A model generated the notes under the pieces. That model did no database searches. It saw only the letters and a program-made list of their open reading frames with translations, and was not told the DNA's origin. A stretch of 64,000 nucleotides of DNA from Virgibacillus sp. MSP4-1 (GTDB lineage Bacteria > Bacillota > Bacilli > Bacillales > Alkalibacillaceae). Below, one piece after another: positions 60,897 to 64,000 of the stretch; the first letter of the stretch is position 1; every line of letters begins with the position of its first letter. Both the position numbers and the translations under genes were made by a program. The stretch is from contig NZ_CP048021.1 of NCBI RefSeq assembly GCF_010092505.1, forward strand, positions 682,001 to 746,000. Direction: 5' to 3'.

Positions 60897-61856
60897 ATGG
60901 GCATTGAAACAAGAATAACAAAATTGTTACATATTGATTATCCCGTTATCCAGGGTGGGCTTGCTCATCTGGCTTATGCCGAATTAGCTGCTGCGGTTTC
61001 CAATGCTGGAGGCCTCGGCCAAATCACCGCGATGAGTCTGGAAAATGAGGATCAGCTGCGGGATGAAATCCACAAAGTTCGTTCATTAACCGATCAGCCA
61101 TTCGGTGTTAATTTTGCTATTGGCCAGCACGGGCGTCCATTCGAACACATGGTAGCTGTAGCCCGTGAAGAACAGGTGCCTGTCATTACGGTTACAGGAG
61201 GAAATCCCAAGCCTGTTTTAGATATGGTTAAAGATACGGACATTAAGAAAATGGTTCTAGTTGCTGCAAAAAGACAGGCAGTAAAAGCGGAAGAGCTTGG
61301 GGCGGATGCTGTTATGGTTGTCGGCCATGAAGGTGGAGGACATCTGGGGCGTGATGATATCGGAACGTTTGTGTTAACCCCACAGGTTGCCGATGCCGTC
61401 GATATTCCTGTTGTAGCCTCAGGCGGAATCTCTGATGGGAAAGGACTAATGGCCGCCTTGGCTTTGGGAGCTGAAGGGATTGAAATGGGTACACGCTTTA
61501 TCGCAACAAAAGAATGTGTTCATGCTCATGAGTCCCATAAAAAGCAACTCGTGGAAGCAGATGAAAAATCCACGGTTGTCATTAAACGTTCTCTGGGTGC
61601 ACCTGCAAGAGCATTAAAGAATCAGTGGACAGAAAAAATTCTTGAACTGGAAAAGGAAGAGCCAGGATTTGAGATATTAAAACCGTATATAAGTGGTGAA
61701 ACGAATAAACGATATATATACGGAGATTCTGAAGATGGATTTGGATGGGCCGGACAGGTAACCGGCCGGATTTATGATATCCCATCCGTAAAAGAACTGT
61801 TCGACCGGATTCAAAACGATATGGAACAAGTCAAAGAAAAATGGAGTCAGGGTTAA
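60897..61856 (+). CDS. nitronate monooxygenase/FMN-dependent 2-nitropropane dioxygenase-like protein
   Basis: A 319-aa FMN TIM-barrel protein: DYPVIQGGLAHLAYAELAAAVSNAGGLG, VGHEGGGHLGR (phosphate-binding) and VVASGGISDGKGLMAALALGAEGIEMGTRF. These are the nitronate monooxygenase/FabK family motifs. Its role might be detoxification of nitronates; a FabK-like enoyl reductase role is possible but less likely. GGGGAGG lies before ATG 60897. Next gene starts 17 bases on. Confidence 0.85.
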   Translation: MGIETRITKLLHIDYPVIQGGLAHLAYAELAAAVSNAGGLGQITAMSLENEDQLRDEIHKVRSLTDQPFGVNFAIGQHGRPFEHMVAVAREEQVPVITVTGGNPKPVLDMVKDTDIKKMVLVAAKRQAVKAEELGADAVMVVGHEGGGHLGRDDIGTFVLTPQVADAVDIPVVASGGISDGKGLMAALALGAEGIEMGTRFIATKECVHAHESHKKQLVEADEKSTVVIKRSLGAPARALKNQWTEKILELEKEEPGFEILKPYISGETNKRYIYGDSEDGFGWAGQVTGRIYDIPSVKELFDRIQNDMEQVKEKWSQG

Positions 61857-61873
61857 TAGAAAGGGGACAACCG

Positions 61874-62146
61874 ATGGAGTACAACTACCCAATAGATGAA
61901 TCATGGGATACCAACGAAGTTATGGACGTCATTCACTTTCTGCAGCTGGTGGAAACCGCCTATGAAGGTAAAGTCGGGCGTGATGACGTATTAAAGGCTT
62001 ACAATCGTTTCAAGGAAATTGTACCTTCCAAGACAGAGGAAAAGCAGCTGGACAAAGATTTTCAAAAGCAGTCAGGCTACTCCACCTATCGAACGGTTCA
62101 AAAGGCTAAACAGGCCGGTAACGGGGAAACCATTACTATGAAATAA
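61874..62146 (+). CDS. yktA: YktA/UPF0223 protein
   Basis: A 90-aa helical protein: MEYNYPIDESWDTNEVMDVIHFL, KVGRDDVLKAYNRFKEIVPSK and GYSTYRTVQKAK match UPF0223. Function unknown. ATG 61874 follows AAAGGGGACA; upstream codons are not used. In B. subtilis yktA follows speA after SR1; here speA is missing and a nitronate-type gene takes its place. Confidence 0.9.
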   Translation: MEYNYPIDESWDTNEVMDVIHFLQLVETAYEGKVGRDDVLKAYNRFKEIVPSKTEEKQLDKDFQKQSGYSTYRTVQKAKQAGNGETITMK

Positions 62147-62152
62147 TAGAAA

Positions 62153-62202
62153 AAGCGGAAGCAGCCAATTGTCCATGATGGCTGTCTCCGCTTTTCTTTT
62201 GT
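62153..62202 (+). terminator. hairpin after yktA
   Basis: AAAAGCGGAAGCAGCCA and TGGCTGTCTCCGCTTTT pair with few mismatches around a ten-base loop, followed by CTTTTG. It continues into an R1 unit. Confidence 0.75.
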
Positions 62203-62317
62203 CCAGCTGGGCTCCCGGGCCCAAGCGGACATAAGCAGAATCCTCCATGGCCAAAGAATGGCCAATCCGGAGATTCTGGTTATGGATCCGGGCCGAAACG
62301 GTCGCCTTCGCTTTTCC
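62200..62317. repeat. R1 repeat, 118-bp unit
   Basis: Diverged sub-type A: CGGGCCC...GGGCCG outer stem and CATAAGCAGAATC/GATTCTGGTTATG inner stem are both kept, with paired changes. It ends two bases before the yktB stop codon. Confidence 0.8.
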
Positions 62318-62319
62318 GC

Positions 62320-62943
62320 TTATAGTTCTTTTGTGTATTGGTAGAGTGGTTCCAGGGTTTGGAATGTGTTTTCGCACATTTTCAGAAAGTCATCCGGCTT
62401 TGTTAGAATCGGATCATTTCGATCAATGTTTACCCCACATAGAATTTCTGCTTTTTTTACGTTGGATAATCGGTCAACAAGCTTGTCCAGGTCTATTTCA
62501 TTGTGTCGTTCAGCGTCTGGCTTTGTATGGTCACCGGACCACACAAAGTGGTCAGGTATTTGGCTTTTGACTTTATCCATGTTCTTCTTTAATACTTCGG
62601 CATATTCGTGTTTTACAGGGTTTTCATAAATCATGGCAAACCAGATAAATAAGTGTGACTCCCAAAGTCCAATTTGAAAGTGGGGGAGCTTTTTGTAGCC
62701 TCGGTTGCTGCGGGCTAATGCTGCCCAGGTATCGCTGGGTGGATTTTTTGTACGTCGGGCATGCTTAGCAACGTGAACAAACATTTCATCGCCTGTCATC
62801 GTTGTTAATGCCGGTGCCAATTCCTCCGCTACAGCCTCTAATTTGGGCGAAACATTGCCCCGTAGCTTTTCCATGCGAGCGTCGAGACCCGGAATGGTAA
62901 ATACATCGAAATCCTCCTGCGTAAATCCCTTAAATTCTGTCAT
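62320..62943 (-). CDS. yktB: YktB/UPF0637 protein
   Basis: A 207-aa soluble protein: [65 protein letters not shown] and LPHFQ-type segments match UPF0637 (DUF1054). Function unknown. GAGAGGAG lies before ATG 62943; the frame upstream to 62994 has no site. Between yktA and suhB as in B. subtilis, but transcribed from the opposite strand. Confidence 0.9.
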   Translation of the reverse strand: MTEFKGFTQEDFDVFTIPGLDARMEKLRGNVSPKLEAVAEELAPALTTMTGDEMFVHVAKHARRTKNPPSDTWAALARSNRGYKKLPHFQIGLWESHLFIWFAMIYENPVKHEYAEVLKKNMDKVKSQIPDHFVWSGDHTKPDAERHNEIDLDKLVDRLSNVKKAEILCGVNIDRNDPILTKPDDFLKMCENTFQTLEPLYQYTKEL

Positions 62944-63109
62944 ATATGTACTCCTCTCTAAGCAACAGTTTGATACAGTTAAAAAGAACGTCAAGATTTG
63001 TCTTTTTATCTTAACATAGTGGTGCCGTTGACAAAATGAATTTGCTTACATAGCGTTTTTGGTGAAATTTTGTTAGGATATACGTAATACATAAAAAGGA
63101 GTTTGCGGA

Positions 63110-63916
63110 ATGGAAGCTGAGCAAAAACATGCGTTATTTATCCAGGCAAAAGAGTGGACGATGGAGGCTGGTGAACGAATTAAAGAAAGGGTTCAGCAGC
63201 CATTTAAAGTAAATACCAAACGGGACCGCAAAGATTTAGTCACCGAGGTGGACGAGGATACGGAAAAGTTTTTTGCGGAAAAGATCAGGAAGACTTACCC
63301 TGATCATCAGGTATTGGGTGAGGAAGGCTTCGGTGATGATGTGAAGAGCCTTGACGGTGTTGTCTGGATTATTGATCCGATTGACGGGACCATGAATTTC
63401 GTCCATCAGAAACGAAATTTTGCCATTTCAGTGGCTATATATCAGGATGGTGTGGGGATTATAGGCCTTATTTATAACGTTATGACCGGTGATTTATATT
63501 CGGCGAAAAAGGGAGAGGGAGCTTATAAAAATAAGGATCTGCTTCCGAAATTGGATCATACAAGGAAGCTCGAGGATTGTTTAATCGGAATTAATCAGTT
63601 CTGGGCTGTACCGAACCGCCGACTTGATGAGACAGGTGTACATCAGCTAATAAGAACAGTTCGCGGGACCCGTTCCTATGGTTCTGCTGCTCTGGAGTTC
63701 GCCTATGTGGCGGAAGGAATTATGGACGGCTATATAACGATGAGATTAGCACCATGGGATATTGCGGCAGGTGTTGTCATCGTTCAGGAAGTCGGAGGTA
63801 TGGCTACGAGAGCGGACGGAAAACCACTCGATATGCTCCGTGAAAATACGGTGATTACATGTAATCCCGCTGTTCACAAAGAAATTATTGATCACTATCT
63901 TTACCTGAAGGACTGA
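63110..63916 (+). CDS. suhB: inositol monophosphatase family protein (YktC/SuhB-like)
   Basis: A 268-aa Mg-dependent phosphatase: TEVDEDTEKFF, GEEGFGDD (Glu ligand), WIIDPIDGTMNF (metal box) and APWDIAAGVVIVQEVGG. Substrates may be inositol-1-phosphate or related sugar phosphates. GGAG lies before ATG 63110. It follows yktB as in B. subtilis. A terminator follows. Confidence 0.9.
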   Translation: MEAEQKHALFIQAKEWTMEAGERIKERVQQPFKVNTKRDRKDLVTEVDEDTEKFFAEKIRKTYPDHQVLGEEGFGDDVKSLDGVVWIIDPIDGTMNFVHQKRNFAISVAIYQDGVGIIGLIYNVMTGDLYSAKKGEGAYKNKDLLPKLDHTRKLEDCLIGINQFWAVPNRRLDETGVHQLIRTVRGTRSYGSAALEFAYVAEGIMDGYITMRLAPWDIAAGVVIVQEVGGMATRADGKPLDMLRENTVITCNPAVHKEIIDHYLYLKD

Positions 63917-63963
63917 GAAAAGGACTGGCAAAGTCATATAAGGCTTTGTCAGTCCTTTTTTTC
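63916..63963 (+). terminator. terminator after suhB
   Basis: AAAAGGACTGGCAAAG and CTTTGTCAGTCCTTTT pair around a ten-base loop and a T-run follows. Confidence 0.9.
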
Positions 63964-64000
63964 TTTGTTCATAATCCTTGTTTTCTTTTCAATCTTAGTC

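Noticed and set aside
60897-61856. Enoyl-ACP reductase FabK
   Set aside because: Fold motifs are shared, but no fatty acid genes are near, and the phosphate-binding GHEGGGHLG segment and overall shape fit the nitronate monooxygenase group at least as well.

Overview
The window is about 64 kb of low-to-moderate GC chromosome from an endospore-forming member of the Bacillaceae. The evidence is strong AGGAGG-type ribosome binding sites with frequent GTG and TTG starts, sporulation genes (SpoIID/LytB, Spo0E, CotF), a PDH operon beside rnjA/rpoY/def, and gene order that closely follows the Bacillus subtilis ykyB-ykuE ... ykuL-dapH-dapL-ykuS-ykuT-ykuU-ykuV ... ktrC-rnjA-rpoY-def-ykyA-pdhABCD ... 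SR1-yktA-yktB-suhB segment. Several osmoadaptation genes (KtrC, KtrD, MscS, a BCCT betaine carrier, a UPF0118/AI-2E transporter) suggest a halotolerant genus such as Halobacillus or Virgibacillus, but this is inference. No rRNA, tRNA, CRISPR, prophage or transposase gene was seen.

Layout. 0-1.5 kb: small accessory genes including a MazF/PemK toxin-antitoxin pair and an orphan immunity-like protein. 1.7-5.7 kb: a SpoIID/LytB protein and, divergently, a two-gene ZorA/ZorB-like proton-channel motor operon that stands alone, without ZorC/D/E. 5.8-11 kb: small membrane proteins, AI-2E transporter, CapA, YwaF-like and permuted NlpC-like genes. 11.2-20 kb: oxidoreductase, YwpF, KtrD potassium channel, PAS-GGDEF-EAL protein, RlmA-like methyltransferase, and an HtrA-like protease with a zinc-ribbon partner. 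20-25 kb: DUF1659/DUF2922/YvrJ operon, then an apparently perfect 2,018-bp tandem duplication carrying signal peptidase I and two Spo0E-like phosphatases, bordered by copies of a 122-bp hairpin repeat. 25-32 kb: patA, FbpB-like peptide, EamA, YbjQ, YkyB, SCO, YkuE, PAQR. 32-39 kb: c-di-AMP sensor CbpB, the acetyl branch of lysine/diaminopimelate synthesis (dapH, dapL; patA lies 7 kb away), YkuS, map, mscS, peroxiredoxin and thioredoxin-like genes. 39-45 kb: CotF, a frameshifted secreted lipase and a heterodimeric ABC exporter with one degenerate ATP site. 45-56 kb: the conserved ktrC/rnjA/rpoY/def/ykyA/pdhABCD block. 56-64 kb: betaine transporter, aromatic acid exporter, deacetylase, SR1/SR1P with CcpN-like operators, FMN-dependent oxygenase, yktA, yktB, suhB.

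Non-coding structure is rich. Repeat family R1 (122-bp hairpin with constant ends and covarying stems), family R2 (about 290-bp element with 15-bp inverted ends and decayed copies) and a short family R3 occupy most large intergenic gaps. Many rho-independent terminators are visible. Nine genes or mini-genes of 24-57 codons, including SR1P, YvrJ, an FbpB-like protein and a second Spo0E-like protein, are annotated from direct reading. Protein names rest on recognised motifs and remembered family sequences; no database search was run.
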